A program made the translations under genes and the position numbers. A DNA stretch of 61,486 nucleotides from Bacteriovoracaceae bacterium (lineage in GTDB: Bacteria; Bdellovibrionota; Bacteriovoracia; Bacteriovoracales; Bacteriovoracaceae): positions 1-61,486 of the forward strand of contig JAOHMI010000008.1 in assembly GCA_028101965.1 (NCBI GenBank), given 5' to 3'. Shown piece after piece: positions 9,084-17,524 of this stretch (position 1 is its first letter; the number at the start of each line of letters is the position of its first letter). Under the pieces are notes generated by a model. It did not search any database, was not told the DNA's origin, and saw only the letters and a list, made by a program, of their open reading frames with translations.

Positions 9084-9173
9084 GACTAAGAAATCAATAA
9101 GTTAATTTTGAATTTTTGTAAAGAACCCTCAAAACTTCTACAGAGCGGTGCACTTTTATTAAACGATTCATTT

Positions 9174-9203
9174 TTGGCACAATACTGTGCTTAAGCCTAT
9201 GTA
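9174..9203 (+). promoter_or_regulatory. Promoter with operator-like dyad before the CapA-like gene
   Basis: TTGGCA (9174-9179), an 18-base spacer and TATGTA (9198-9203) lie just before an AAGGAGG ribosome binding site and the ATG at 9220. A perfect dyad GCACA-ATAC-TGTGC (9177-9190) overlaps the -35, a usual place for a repressor. Confidence 0.45.
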
Positions 9204-9219
9204 AACACAAGGAGGGAAG

Positions 9220-10458
9220 ATGTTTACAAGCACCCAAACAAAGAAGTTAATCACATTAATTATTTTAATTTTACAATCTGGGTGGACATCTCCCTACGAT
9301 TTGCCTCTTTCCGTTGAAGAGCAGATGGCATGGTATAAACCTATTCTTGAAACGAAAAAAATTACCAAAAAAGCAAATTTAAAATACCAAGAATCTAAAC
9401 TCATCGATATTCGCGGAGTCGGAGATTTTGCCTGGACAGCTCCTGCAAAGCCAAAGAATGGAAAAAAGATTGCCTTAAATACAGATGTCGCTGATAGCTT
9501 AAAAAAAATTAAATATTCTAAAACTCTTTTAAAGGGTGATCTATCGTTTATTAATTTTGAAGCAGTGGTGGGTGAATATTGTGATCAAATCCGCCCTACC
9601 GTCTCTTGGTATTTTTTATCTCATCCTAAAACAATCTCCTCTCTTTATAACTACGGATTTAATTTATTTTCTCTGGCCAATAATCATTCACAGGATTGTC
9701 AAAATGGACGTAGTTCAATTAAAGAATCTAAACCAAAGCATGGCCCACTCATGACTCTAGAATCTTTTGAAAATGATAAAAATTCACAAAATATTATATA
9801 CGCTGGTGTCGGCGATGAAACTGAAATTCAATTAAATCCTTTTTTAGTGAAAGAAAAATTCATCACTATCAAAGGAAAAGAAATTAAATTTGCCTTTGCT
9901 AGTTTGGGAATTTTTAGTTGGAATATTCCTAATGCGGCCACAGTAGCGAAAAAATCATTTAAACAAGATCAAGATCTCATGCAGGTTATGTTTCCTAGCT
10001 TTGATCAATCTAATGCAGAAATAAAAATCCTCTCCCTTCATACACAAGATAAAAGCGGACATAATAAAGCTGAAGACTGGGCATTTCTAAAGTTAAAAGC
10101 AATCGCCGAATATTTCATTAAGAATCATGGTGGCAATGTGGTCTTTGGGCATGGCCCGCATACATTTGCTGGAATCAAAGTATTGACCAATAGCCGTGGA
10201 CAAAAAAGCGTTATTTTTAGTAGTCTCGGAAATTTTATTCATCAAGGTCTATCCATGAGAGAGGATAATTATTTAGGCAGAGTTTTACTAAACCCTGAGA
10301 CAATGGATGTAGAGCAAATAATGGCAATGCCTCTCATTAATCGCAAAGAGACAGTTGAGTTTTTTAATAATTCTCTGAAAACTAAAATTAACTCAAATTT
10401 TAAATGGCAAAAGGTTCGGAATGACTATGACCTCCTAATCTATGGGGCTTCTCTATAA
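9220..10458 (+). CDS. CapA-family exported protein (PGA-capsule type metallophosphoesterase fold)
   Basis: 412 residues. A signal peptide (ITLIILILQSGWTS) precedes a CapA-type domain. Diagnostic parts are GVGDFAW, GDLSFINFEAVV, the metal-site motif LANNHSQD, VFGHGPHTF and SSLGNFIHQG. The family has a calcineurin-like metallophosphoesterase fold and was named from poly-gamma-glutamate capsule genes. Most members stand alone, as here, with an unknown periplasmic substrate. The ribosome binding site AAGGAGG is very strong. No capB/capC genes are near, so capsule synthesis is not implied. Confidence 0.88.
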   Translation: MFTSTQTKKLITLIILILQSGWTSPYDLPLSVEEQMAWYKPILETKKITKKANLKYQESKLIDIRGVGDFAWTAPAKPKNGKKIALNTDVADSLKKIKYSKTLLKGDLSFINFEAVVGEYCDQIRPTVSWYFLSHPKTISSLYNYGFNLFSLANNHSQDCQNGRSSIKESKPKHGPLMTLESFENDKNSQNIIYAGVGDETEIQLNPFLVKEKFITIKGKEIKFAFASLGIFSWNIPNAATVAKKSFKQDQDLMQVMFPSFDQSNAEIKILSLHTQDKSGHNKAEDWAFLKLKAIAEYFIKNHGGNVVFGHGPHTFAGIKVLTNSRGQKSVIFSSLGNFIHQGLSMREDNYLGRVLLNPETMDVEQIMAMPLINRKETVEFFNNSLKTKINSNFKWQKVRNDYDLLIYGASL

Positions 10459-10617
10459 ATATCTGAAGAAATTTCCAAAATCGTCAAAAGATTAAACGGT
10501 CAAAATATTTCGCACATATTTGTGGATGTAAAATCTTCCAAGTTTTTCATTAATTAACCTATGACAATTCTATTGGGTTTAAAATTTTAATTAAGAAGAA
10601 AAATTACCCCAGAGGAC

Positions 10618-11448
10618 ATGTTTGTGCAGACAAATATTTACGACTACCTTGATGCCGACAGCTATATATCTACTGCTTGGAAAGAAGCTAAATCAATTAA
10701 TAAAAACCTTTCCTACGAATATCTAGCTCGCAAGCTGGAGCTTGAAAGCAATTCTCTCATTTCAATGGTGGTACGGGGAAAGAGATTTCCCACTGATAAA
10801 ATCCTAACAGGGCTTATTGAAACATTTCAACTTGAGAATGAACAAAAAGATTATTTGAAACTTCTCATCGAATTAAAAAGAAATAAAAATGATATCGTTT
10901 TTTCTAGTCACTTAGTAGATCTATTAAAACGCCATAGCAAAGTTAATTACGAAAAGTTTCAAGAAACAACCTTTAAAACCATTGCCCATTGGGAATATTA
11001 TTTAATTCGTGAATTAGTAAAATGCAGAGATTTTAAAAATGATATTAATTGGATCCATGAAAAAGTTAAAGAATCCATCGAGAAAGAAGAAATTAAAAAC
11101 ATACTAAAAGATTTAATTCATTTAGGGCTTTTACATGAGGACGAAGATAATAATTTAACTGCAAGTCAAAGCCACTTTTGTGGGCCTCACGGGGAAAGTT
11201 CTGAAGCAAATAAACGTCTGCATAAAGATTTACTAGAGCAAGTTAAAAATAAAATCGATTATACATTTCCCGAAGAAAGATATATTTCGTCTATTTGCTT
11301 GAGTTTAGATAAATCACGTATGCCAGAGTTTATTAAAACAATCGAATCATTTGAAAATGAATTTATTAATAAATATGAAGAAGAAGGTGATGAAGTTTAC
11401 TTTTTTAATCTTCAACTATTTTCATTCACAGGAACAAAAAATGCTTAA
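10618..11448 (+). CDS. TIGR02147-family regulator-like protein
   Basis: 276 residues. It begins with the family-typical start (IYDYLDADSYISTAWKEAK), a Cro/CI-like helix-turn-helix segment (YEYLARKLELESNSLISMVV, then GKRFPTDK), followed by a helical winged second half. TIGR02147 proteins are abundant in Bdellovibrio, Bacteriovorax and Fibrobacter, and often sit directly before a gene for an exported protein. Here the next gene overlaps by 8 bases and encodes such a protein, so the pair is translationally coupled. The DNA target is unknown. Confidence 0.9.
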   Translation: MFVQTNIYDYLDADSYISTAWKEAKSINKNLSYEYLARKLELESNSLISMVVRGKRFPTDKILTGLIETFQLENEQKDYLKLLIELKRNKNDIVFSSHLVDLLKRHSKVNYEKFQETTFKTIAHWEYYLIRELVKCRDFKNDINWIHEKVKESIEKEEIKNILKDLIHLGLLHEDEDNNLTASQSHFCGPHGESSEANKRLHKDLLEQVKNKIDYTFPEERYISSICLSLDKSRMPEFIKTIESFENEFINKYEEEGDEVYFFNLQLFSFTGTKNA

Positions 11449-12316
11449 ACTATCTTTGAACGTATTCTTATTTACTTTATTTTTTATTTCGCAAAATCTT
11501 TTCTCAGCAGGAAAGGCCGGAAATGGTGGTGGGATTGTTGTCTGTGCGGAGGACGGTGCTCTCAACCAGTCTATTCCAAAAATGAAAACCAAACACTACT
11601 TTTTTTACGATCAATTACTTGCTGATCTTGAATTAGATGTAATTTTTGATCGCCAAGGTGAAGGTGAAACTCTTTTAGGAGATGAAACATTTGATGCAAA
11701 ATACACTAATAATCTAGATCAAATTTTAAGCCAAAAACAAAAAAAGAAGCTGAAAAGAAATAAAAAACTCTTAACTGATGAAGAGGCAATTGAAGCGGTT
11801 ATTAGTTTTTTTAGAGATCATAAAGATAATGATCGTTTAACTGGCAATCACCCCAATCAAATAGAAAATTATGTCAGAAATAATTTACCCATACTTAGAA
11901 AAGCACTTGAAAATAAGAGTTCTGTTGTTTTCAATGAAAATGAATATCAGCAAATAACTGAGATTAGAAATCGTTTTGTCGATGATTATATAAACAGTTA
12001 CTCTGAGCAGTATTCCTGCTGGTATTTTAGTGTCTTAGCAAATTACATAGATAAAAACCATCAAGTTGAATCAGCAGAGGCCGGGATGATTTCAGAGTCA
12101 AAGTTACCCAAAGAAATGCAGAAGCAGTTATGGATTCATGAGTTTGCCCAAATATTACATTTTAAGGGCATAAGCGATTCTATTAAATCTTACATTAAAA
12201 CCAATGGAATAAGAGATGATTCAAAAAAACCTAAAATGCAGGATCAAGCAACGAAAGAAGCTCTTTTTCAATCTTATATCGCTTCTTTTTTAAGACCCCA
12301 AATTAGACTTTACTAA
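11441..12316 (+). CDS. Exported GNGGG protein coupled to a TIGR02147 regulator
   Basis: 291 residues from ATG 11441. That codon has an AGGA ribosome binding site and a proper signal peptide (NVFLFTLFFISQNLFSA); in-frame upstream codons lie deep in the regulator gene and are not used. The mature protein opens with GKAGNGGGIVVC, a motif I associate with exported proteins next to TIGR02147 genes in this group of bacteria. Around residue 235 the sequence LWIHEFAQILHFKG looks like a degenerate HExxH-type zinc helix (HEFAQILH, spacing altered), so a lost or unusual metallopeptidase is possible. The 3' end overlaps the convergent yqeY-type gene by 27 bases. Confidence 0.75.
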   Translation: MLKLSLNVFLFTLFFISQNLFSAGKAGNGGGIVVCAEDGALNQSIPKMKTKHYFFYDQLLADLELDVIFDRQGEGETLLGDETFDAKYTNNLDQILSQKQKKKLKRNKKLLTDEEAIEAVISFFRDHKDNDRLTGNHPNQIENYVRNNLPILRKALENKSSVVFNENEYQQITEIRNRFVDDYINSYSEQYSCWYFSVLANYIDKNHQVESAEAGMISESKLPKEMQKQLWIHEFAQILHFKGISDSIKSYIKTNGIRDDSKKPKMQDQATKEALFQSYIASFLRPQIRLY

Positions 12317-12709
12317 GTCAGTAGCTTTTTTACCGTCAAACTTACCTTTGATCTTTCCGGAAAGCTCTTTCATTACTAAGCCGAATTGAGGATTATCCAA
12401 AGAAGATATAATTTCTTTAATCAATGATACCACTTCATCTTCTGTGAACGGTTTCGGCATATACTCTGAAATAAAAATGATTTCTTGCTCTATTTTTTTA
12501 GCGCTATCTGAGTCCGCGGGATAGTGCACTAAGCTATCTTTTAATTTCTTAACATGGCTAATCAAAACTGATTCTTCATCCTTTGGCGTTGCAGAAGTCT
12601 TATTAGTCATAAATAAACTCTTAAGATAACGAAGAGCCTCGAGCTTCTCTTTTTCTTTGCTTTTCATCGCTGCAATTACATCTTTATTAACTTGATCAAA
12701 TAGACTCAT
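12290..12709 (-). CDS. GatB/YqeY domain protein
   Basis: 139 residues, the family's normal size, all helical. It starts MSLFDQVNKDVIAAMKSK and contains the EALRYLKS helix and the C-terminal bundle FGLVMKELSGKIKGKFDGK that matches the tail domain of GatB. The ATG at 12709 is taken because a GGAAG ribosome binding site sits just before it; an in-frame codon nine triplets upstream has none. YqeY proteins are soluble and may bind tRNA or act as amidotransferase accessories; function is not established. Confidence 0.92.
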   Translation of the reverse strand: MSLFDQVNKDVIAAMKSKEKEKLEALRYLKSLFMTNKTSATPKDEESVLISHVKKLKDSLVHYPADSDSAKKIEQEIIFISEYMPKPFTEDEVVSLIKEIISSLDNPQFGLVMKELSGKIKGKFDGKKATDLVKSNLGS

Positions 12710-12768
12710 CGTTGTCTTCCTTTCCTTAATTTCCAAACCTAGGACTATATTAACAGTAAAAAATATTC

Positions 12769-12784
12769 TATAGTTGTCTGCAAA
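12769..12784 (+). promoter_or_regulatory. -10 hexamer directly before a start codon (near-leaderless gene)
   Basis: TATAGT at 12769-12774 ends 9 bases before the ATG at 12784. A start site about seven bases after it would leave a leader of 2-3 bases, and no ribosome binding site is present. The -35 is weak. Confidence 0.4.
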
Positions 12785-13680
12785 TGAATGCCAAAAAAAT
12801 ACAAATCTATCAACAACATTTTGAAAAGCATATTGACGCCCCAGAGCACGTGCGCAATCAAATTATTGCTAAATTTCAAGAAGACATGAAACAACATGTA
12901 GAATTTCGAAATGATCAGCAAATATTGCAAAAACTCCCGCCCCCTCATAAGTTAGCTCAATTCTATCTATATACACATGGACAGGATTTTCGCTTAGGAG
13001 AAAAACCGACTCATCCCGCTACTCTCTTCTTCCGTGGGTGCTTAACCGTCATTATCTTAAGCAGTTTATTTATATACTTCTTTTTTTCTCAAAAAGTTGT
13101 CCCATTCTTTGAGAATTGGGGTGATAGTGTGGTTAAGAAGTCATTTGATATTCAAATTGATTCTTCCATTGATGATGATTTAGATACGCCACAAATTAAA
13201 ACACCAAAACAGCTCATTCAAGGAGAAATCTCACTTTCGCCTGGAGTTAAAACCCTCCTTTTTAACGGAGGAGAAGCAAACTTAGCTTTAAAGCAAACTA
13301 ACAGCGATAGTATCAAATGGGATTGCAAGCATGTAAAAGAAGCAGATTTTTTAAAAAATGAAGATGATAAAATTAATTTCAATATTCGAGGTCGTAGTAA
13401 TGGCCTATCCAGTGAATCTTCCTGCCAAGTTCAATTTCCAAAGGATCTTAATCTTAAAATAGATTATTCCAATAGCAATATAGAGCTTGAAAAGTTGAAA
13501 AACAATATTGATCTATCAGTTAAAAATAGCAATATTATTTTCACCCCTCATCACTTGGGAAAATATCAATTAAATCTAGACTCGATCAACAGCAATTCAA
13601 CTTTAAGTGGTGCTCAGTTCAATCAAACTAATTATGAATATTTATTAAACTTTGACCTAGTCAATAGCAATTTAAAATAG
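12784..13680 (+). CDS. Single-pass membrane protein with toastrack-like C-terminal domain
   Basis: 298 residues. The first 75 are cytoplasmic and helical, resembling the N-terminal helical region of DUF1700/HAAS-type proteins (QHFEKHIDAPEHVRNQIIA). One membrane helix lies near 84-102 (LTVIILSSLFIYFFF). The periplasmic rest is beta-rich, with repeated S-N-S turns (YSNSNIELEKL, VKNSNIIF, SINSNSTLSG), as in DUF4097 (toastrack/beta-helix adhesin-like) domains. Such pairs often sense or organise the envelope; the function is unknown. It precedes the deacetylase gene by 8 bases and is probably cotranscribed. Confidence 0.6.
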   Translation: MNAKKIQIYQQHFEKHIDAPEHVRNQIIAKFQEDMKQHVEFRNDQQILQKLPPPHKLAQFYLYTHGQDFRLGEKPTHPATLFFRGCLTVIILSSLFIYFFFSQKVVPFFENWGDSVVKKSFDIQIDSSIDDDLDTPQIKTPKQLIQGEISLSPGVKTLLFNGGEANLALKQTNSDSIKWDCKHVKEADFLKNEDDKINFNIRGRSNGLSSESSCQVQFPKDLNLKIDYSNSNIELEKLKNNIDLSVKNSNIIFTPHHLGKYQLNLDSINSNSTLSGAQFNQTNYEYLLNFDLVNSNLK

Positions 13681-13688
13681 GATCTGCT

Positions 13689-14600
13689 ATGAAAACTTTT
13701 TTACTGTTCTTCATTTACACCAGTTTTAGTTTTGGTCAATGGCTTGATCCTAATAAAGGGTTCGACATTTTCGATCCAAAAAACATTTATAAATTTGAAT
13801 TGGAAAAGACTAAACAATTAGTTCTTACCATTGATGATGGACCAACAGCAAAAGTTACTAAAAACATATTAGACTCACTAAAACTCTACGCTAATGATAA
13901 CTTTAGAGTCAACGCAACGTTTTTTCTCATTGGGGAAAAGTTAGGAACAAACAATATTGAATTACTAGAAAGAATGATCGATGAAGATCATATTATTGCT
14001 AATCATACCTTAACTCATCCCAAACTCGCTCGACTTAGATCAAGTAGTGGAAAAATAGATAAAAAAACGGCCCTTAAGGAACTTATTATTACTCATGAAA
14101 AGATCATTCCCTTCCTACCTGAAGTGAATGACATAAATAAAAAATGGTACTTCCGGGCTCCTTTTGGCAACTGGGCGCCCTTCTTGGCTGGGATTTATAA
14201 TGAACACCCAGATTTAAAAAACTATATTGGACCATTATTTTGGAATATTGGCGGTCAAATTATATATCGAAGAGATACTCAAGGAAAAAAATATTTAGCA
14301 GATGCTGCTGATTGGGATTGCTGGCGAAAAAAACTAACTCCTTTAACTTGTGCCACAGGTTATCTCAATGCCATAAAAAGAAAGCAAGGTGGCGTTATTC
14401 TCCTTCATGATATTAAAATAAACTCCGCTGAACTCGTTCGTTATCTTCTGGTTGCAATTTCTGGAAGAAATTTATTCGAAGACAAGAAATATGATCGTAT
14501 TCTTGAGATGTACCCAAATCAATTTCCAGAATATTATTTTATATCCTTAGATGAAATAGAAGCCTTAAATAAATGGGATAAAAGATTTGAATTTCTTTAA
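13689..14600 (+). CDS. Exported polysaccharide deacetylase (NodB/CE4 fold)
   Basis: 303 residues with a short signal peptide ending near SFG. The CE4 motifs are complete: TIDDGP with Asp49-Asp50, NHTLTHP with the metal ligands His106 and His110, RAPFGNW, and ILLHDI near the C-terminus. The enzyme removes N-acetyl groups from a glycan, most likely peptidoglycan or chitin-like polymer, in the periplasm or outside. In Bdellovibrio, secreted enzymes of this fold deacetylate prey peptidoglycan, so a role in predation is plausible if the host is a relative (inference). It follows the membrane protein by 8 bases and overlaps the convergent transporter stop by 4 bases. Confidence 0.88.
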   Translation: MKTFLLFFIYTSFSFGQWLDPNKGFDIFDPKNIYKFELEKTKQLVLTIDDGPTAKVTKNILDSLKLYANDNFRVNATFFLIGEKLGTNNIELLERMIDEDHIIANHTLTHPKLARLRSSSGKIDKKTALKELIITHEKIIPFLPEVNDINKKWYFRAPFGNWAPFLAGIYNEHPDLKNYIGPLFWNIGGQIIYRRDTQGKKYLADAADWDCWRKKLTPLTCATGYLNAIKRKQGGVILLHDIKINSAELVRYLLVAISGRNLFEDKKYDRILEMYPNQFPEYYFISLDEIEALNKWDKRFEFL

Positions 14601-15478
14601 GCAGGCACCGGTTTATTAAATTTAGTTAATTTTGGAATTAGGATTATGGTTAAACATAATAAAGAGCAACCAATCAACGCCGTTTGGGTAAGGGTTTCAT
14701 TATATAATAGATAGCCTAGTCCTGCGGCAAAAAAGCTCTCTAACAAGAAAATTAAACCTACAATATGAGCTTTAATTTTTTTCTGTGAGTAGTTTTGTAA
14801 GCCAAATGCAATAATAGAACTAAAGATCGAAAGAATTAAAAACCCATTTACTGGACTCATTTGTGAAAAGTCTCCCCATCCACGAAATGGATCATTACTT
14901 GGAACTCCCTCAGTAAAAAGAGCATAAATTAATCCAATAATTCCAACGGTAAAACATTGACCCAAATTAAAAGTAAAGCTGTTATATTCATGGGCTAAAC
15001 GATCAACTGAAATTATATGAAGTGAGAAAAAGATCGCAGAGATTATTATAAGCACATCTCCAGCATTAAAATTTTCTAATGAAAAGTCACAGATCAAGGC
15101 TATTGCCAAAAGAGAAAGACCTAGTAGAAACCAAAAAGCAGCACGAATTTTTTGCTTAAAAAAGAGTAATAAAAATATTGGCGTAAAAACTGAGTACATA
15201 ACCGTAAAGAAACCACTTTTAGCAATTGTGGTATACGCAATTCCAAATGTCTGGAGCTGAAGACCCAAAAAGAGAAACAAAGAGCAAATCAAAACCTTAC
15301 GATTAAACAGAAGCTTTCGATCAAAAAGCAAAAGAATTGGAAAACTAATGGCTCCTGCAAAGAGGAAGCGAAAGCTATTAGACCAGGTAGGAGAAAAATC
15401 GACTAAAGTCCACCGCGTGGCCACAAAACCACTACCCCAAATAAAAGTAGCTAAAATAAGTGCTGAAATATTCTTCAT
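14597..15478 (-). CDS. DMT-superfamily transporter (EamA domains)
   Basis: 293 residues from ATG 15478, with ten membrane helices in two EamA repeats. The first repeat opens with LILATFIWGSGFVATRW, a typical drug/metabolite transporter start, and the second with GDVLIIISAIFFSLHII. Members export metabolites, amino acids or nucleoside-like compounds; the substrate cannot be told. A TTG 33 bases upstream is in frame, but it lies upstream of a TATAAT hexamer (15493-15488), which would place the transcript start just before the ATG. Confidence 0.88.
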   Translation of the reverse strand: MKNISALILATFIWGSGFVATRWTLVDFSPTWSNSFRFLFAGAISFPILLLFDRKLLFNRKVLICSLFLFLGLQLQTFGIAYTTIAKSGFFTVMYSVFTPIFLLLFFKQKIRAAFWFLLGLSLLAIALICDFSLENFNAGDVLIIISAIFFSLHIISVDRLAHEYNSFTFNLGQCFTVGIIGLIYALFTEGVPSNDPFRGWGDFSQMSPVNGFLILSIFSSIIAFGLQNYSQKKIKAHIVGLIFLLESFFAAGLGYLLYNETLTQTALIGCSLLCLTIILIPKLTKFNKPVPA

Positions 15479-15487
15479 TATCAAAGT

Positions 15488-15493
15488 ATTATA
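15488..15493 (-). promoter_or_regulatory. Consensus -10 close to the EamA start codon
   Basis: The minus strand reads TATAAT at 15493-15488, with 9 bases to the ATG at 15478. The expected leader is about 3 bases, with no ribosome binding site. The -35 region (T-rich) is poor. Confidence 0.4.
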
Positions 15494-15561
15494 GTCCAGT
15501 ATTCTAACCAAAAAATATTTATTTAAATAACTTGATAAGATTTTCCGACAAGCTAATTAGA

Positions 15562-15945
15562 ATGATAAGAAAGATAAGCTTTTTCCTTTTATTAATGATT
15601 ATTTCCTCTTGCGGGCCACAGAGGAAAGTACGCTATTTGGCCAAAGATGATGCAGAAACATCTGATCAGGGCTTAGCAAATAGTATGCAAATTGCCTATT
15701 CAGTACCTGATCAAAGTTTAGAGGGTAATAATTTTACAGGGTCTGCTGCAACCCCATACATCATGATCAGTGAAAAAAAGTATTATGTTAGTAATAATAC
15801 CAAGGCCAGTATAAAGAACTATCTAATCACTCTCCCACCAGGAAACCACCAATTAAATATTCGAGGACGTTTTTCTCAGGAGCAAGCAGTTGTTAATGGT
15901 ACCCAAACGATGGTTAACGTCGTCGAAGTTCTAGAGATTTATTAG
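15562..15945 (+). CDS. Small lipoprotein of unknown function
   Basis: 127 residues from the ATG at 15562. The signal ends in lipobox IISSCGP (Cys16), so it is lipid-anchored. The mature part is about 110 residues, polar, ending in a beta-rich segment (LPPGNHQLNIRGRFSQEQ). No family is recognised. A TTG ten codons earlier would only lengthen the n-region. There is no ribosome binding site; TTGATA and TAATTA hexamers 16 bases apart end just before the ATG, so the mRNA may be leaderless. The stop overlaps the convergent membrane protein gene by 15 bases. Confidence 0.65.
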   Translation: MIRKISFFLLLMIISSCGPQRKVRYLAKDDAETSDQGLANSMQIAYSVPDQSLEGNNFTGSAATPYIMISEKKYYVSNNTKASIKNYLITLPPGNHQLNIRGRFSQEQAVVNGTQTMVNVVEVLEIY

Positions 15946-16626
15946 CCATTTTACACCATAGAGAAGTGGATAAAGTATGGCTTGATGAACAAGATAGATG
16001 ACAAACGAATGTCTTCCCAAAATAATAAGGCGTTTTTTTAAAAATTTAATCGGTATTGAGTAAGTATGTATTTTGAAATGATACAGAACAACACCAAATA
16101 ATATCCACGCAGCAAATGGATAGATTGGAATATGATCCATTGAAACAGATCCTTTTATAATCGGAAAATAATAAGCTTCATTTTCTAGATAAAAAACAAA
16201 AAAAGTGACGAGTAAACAAATGATAAAGCATAACTTCGGACGATGAATTAAGGGTAAAACCAACAAAGATCCGGCCAAAATGCAGTGGAGGGTTCCAAAA
16301 TAAACAAATGAAAAGGGAAAGGCAATATAAGTAACACCCGTAATTATAAGTGATGAAATCCCCAATTTAATAGAAAGTTTTTTAACTTTGTTCCACTTTA
16401 CTCCCGAAGTGTGAAGCACACATAGACTCAGTCCAACCACAGAATAAAAAAGCGCTACAATAGATATGTTATAAATACGAAACGGAAGGAAAGGAATTTT
16501 ATGATGATAAATATCCAAAACTTTTAAATCATAAATAAAATGAAACACCACCATCATAATGATAGCAATTCCTCTTAGCCAATCAATAATTTCATAGCGC
16601 GGATTACTTTTATCCATTTTTACCAT
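15931..16626 (-). CDS. DUF1624 / HGSNAT-like membrane protein (putative acyltransferase)
   Basis: About 231 residues with seven membrane helices. The start reads RYEIIDWLRGIAIIMMVVFHFIYD, the diagnostic first helix of the heparan-glucosaminide acetyltransferase catalytic-like (DUF1624) family, with the conserved D-x-LRG and a histidine in the helix. These proteins are thought to move acyl groups across the membrane onto sugars. The start is uncertain: ATG codons at 16626 and 16617 both fit, and both overlap the end of the App1-like gene, so translational coupling is likely. Confidence 0.78.
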   Translation of the reverse strand: MVKMDKSNPRYEIIDWLRGIAIIMMVVFHFIYDLKVLDIYHHKIPFLPFRIYNISIVALFYSVVGLSLCVLHTSGVKWNKVKKLSIKLGISSLIITGVTYIAFPFSFVYFGTLHCILAGSLLVLPLIHRPKLCFIICLLVTFFVFYLENEAYYFPIIKGSVSMDHIPIYPFAAWILFGVVLYHFKIHTYSIPIKFLKKRLIILGRHSFVIYLVHQAILYPLLYGVKWLINL

Positions 16627-17383
16627 TTCGTTCTTCACACTTTCGAGTAATCCAAAATTCGATTGAAGATAAATCATGCCCTCGGCTATTACTAATCTTA
16701 TAAGGAGAAGGACACACACTGTATTTTGGAAAAACTCTCTTAAGTTTAATATTCCTCAAAGATTGCCGGAAAATTCTCACTAATTTGCTGAACAAACTCT
16801 CTTCTGCGATATAGCTCGCTAACCCTAAGGAAGAATAATAATAATTAAAATCTCCGGGATATTTCTCTTCAGGTTTTACTTTATGGATATAAATACTGAT
16901 ATCAACATTCGGTAAACTTTTTTTAACCCGATTATAAACAAATGGATCTTTTCCCACATTATCACCCACAAAAATATAGCGAACTCCATTTCGACCATTC
17001 TTTGTAATAATCTTGCGAATATTTTTTTCTTTATACTTTGCTGTATTTTTTTCTTTAATTAAATGACGGGTTATTAGATCTTTCTTTGATTTTAATTTAA
17101 TTTTATACTTTTTTAACAATTTAAATATTCTTTTTCGCACAATATTTGGTGAACCCGTAATTATGTATAAACGATCATCTTCGTTCTTGATCATATTTTT
17201 ATAAAGAGTAGGCATCCCCCAAAAGACTCTTTTAGTCATGGTTGAGTTAAAAATCATGGGAACAATTGAACCAGCATTTGTTCTTTTAATCGTATCATCA
17301 AAGTCAGAAATAATTATTGTCTTAGTAAAAGACAAATTTAAAAAACCAAACAATAAAAAGCATACAATTCTCTTATTAATCAC
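16610..17383 (-). CDS. Exported App1-like phosphatase (DUF2183, HAD fold)
   Basis: 257 residues. A signal peptide (FLLFGFLNLSFT) precedes a HAD-type phosphatase domain with motif I SDFDDTIKRTN (Asp27, Asp29), motif II IITGSP and motif IV VGDNVGKDP. This arrangement is that of the App1/DUF2183 catalytic domain, known in yeast as a phosphatidate phosphatase. A periplasmic enzyme acting on lipids or phosphosugars is likely. The start is a GTG at 17383 with AAGGAG eight bases before it, which decides the start. The C-terminal 40 residues are basic. The DUF1624 gene follows with overlap. Confidence 0.8.
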   Translation of the reverse strand: MINKRIVCFLLFGFLNLSFTKTIIISDFDDTIKRTNAGSIVPMIFNSTMTKRVFWGMPTLYKNMIKNEDDRLYIITGSPNIVRKRIFKLLKKYKIKLKSKKDLITRHLIKEKNTAKYKEKNIRKIITKNGRNGVRYIFVGDNVGKDPFVYNRVKKSLPNVDISIYIHKVKPEEKYPGDFNYYYSSLGLASYIAEESLFSKLVRIFRQSLRNIKLKRVFPKYSVCPSPYKISNSRGHDLSSIEFWITRKCEERNGKNG

Positions 17384-17524
17384 AGTGAGCTCCTTAAAAT
17401 ACTTTACTTAATAAAATGTTAACGAAATTCGGAAATATGACAACTAAAGGACAACTTGGTTAAAATAAAATTAATAATTTAAGTTTAACCAATTAATTCA
17501 GTCAGGATTAAGGAAGATTAATTT

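Noticed and set aside
10459-10617. Possible small gene before the TIGR02147 gene
   Set aside because: No frame with start, ribosome binding site and sensible composition; probably promoter DNA.
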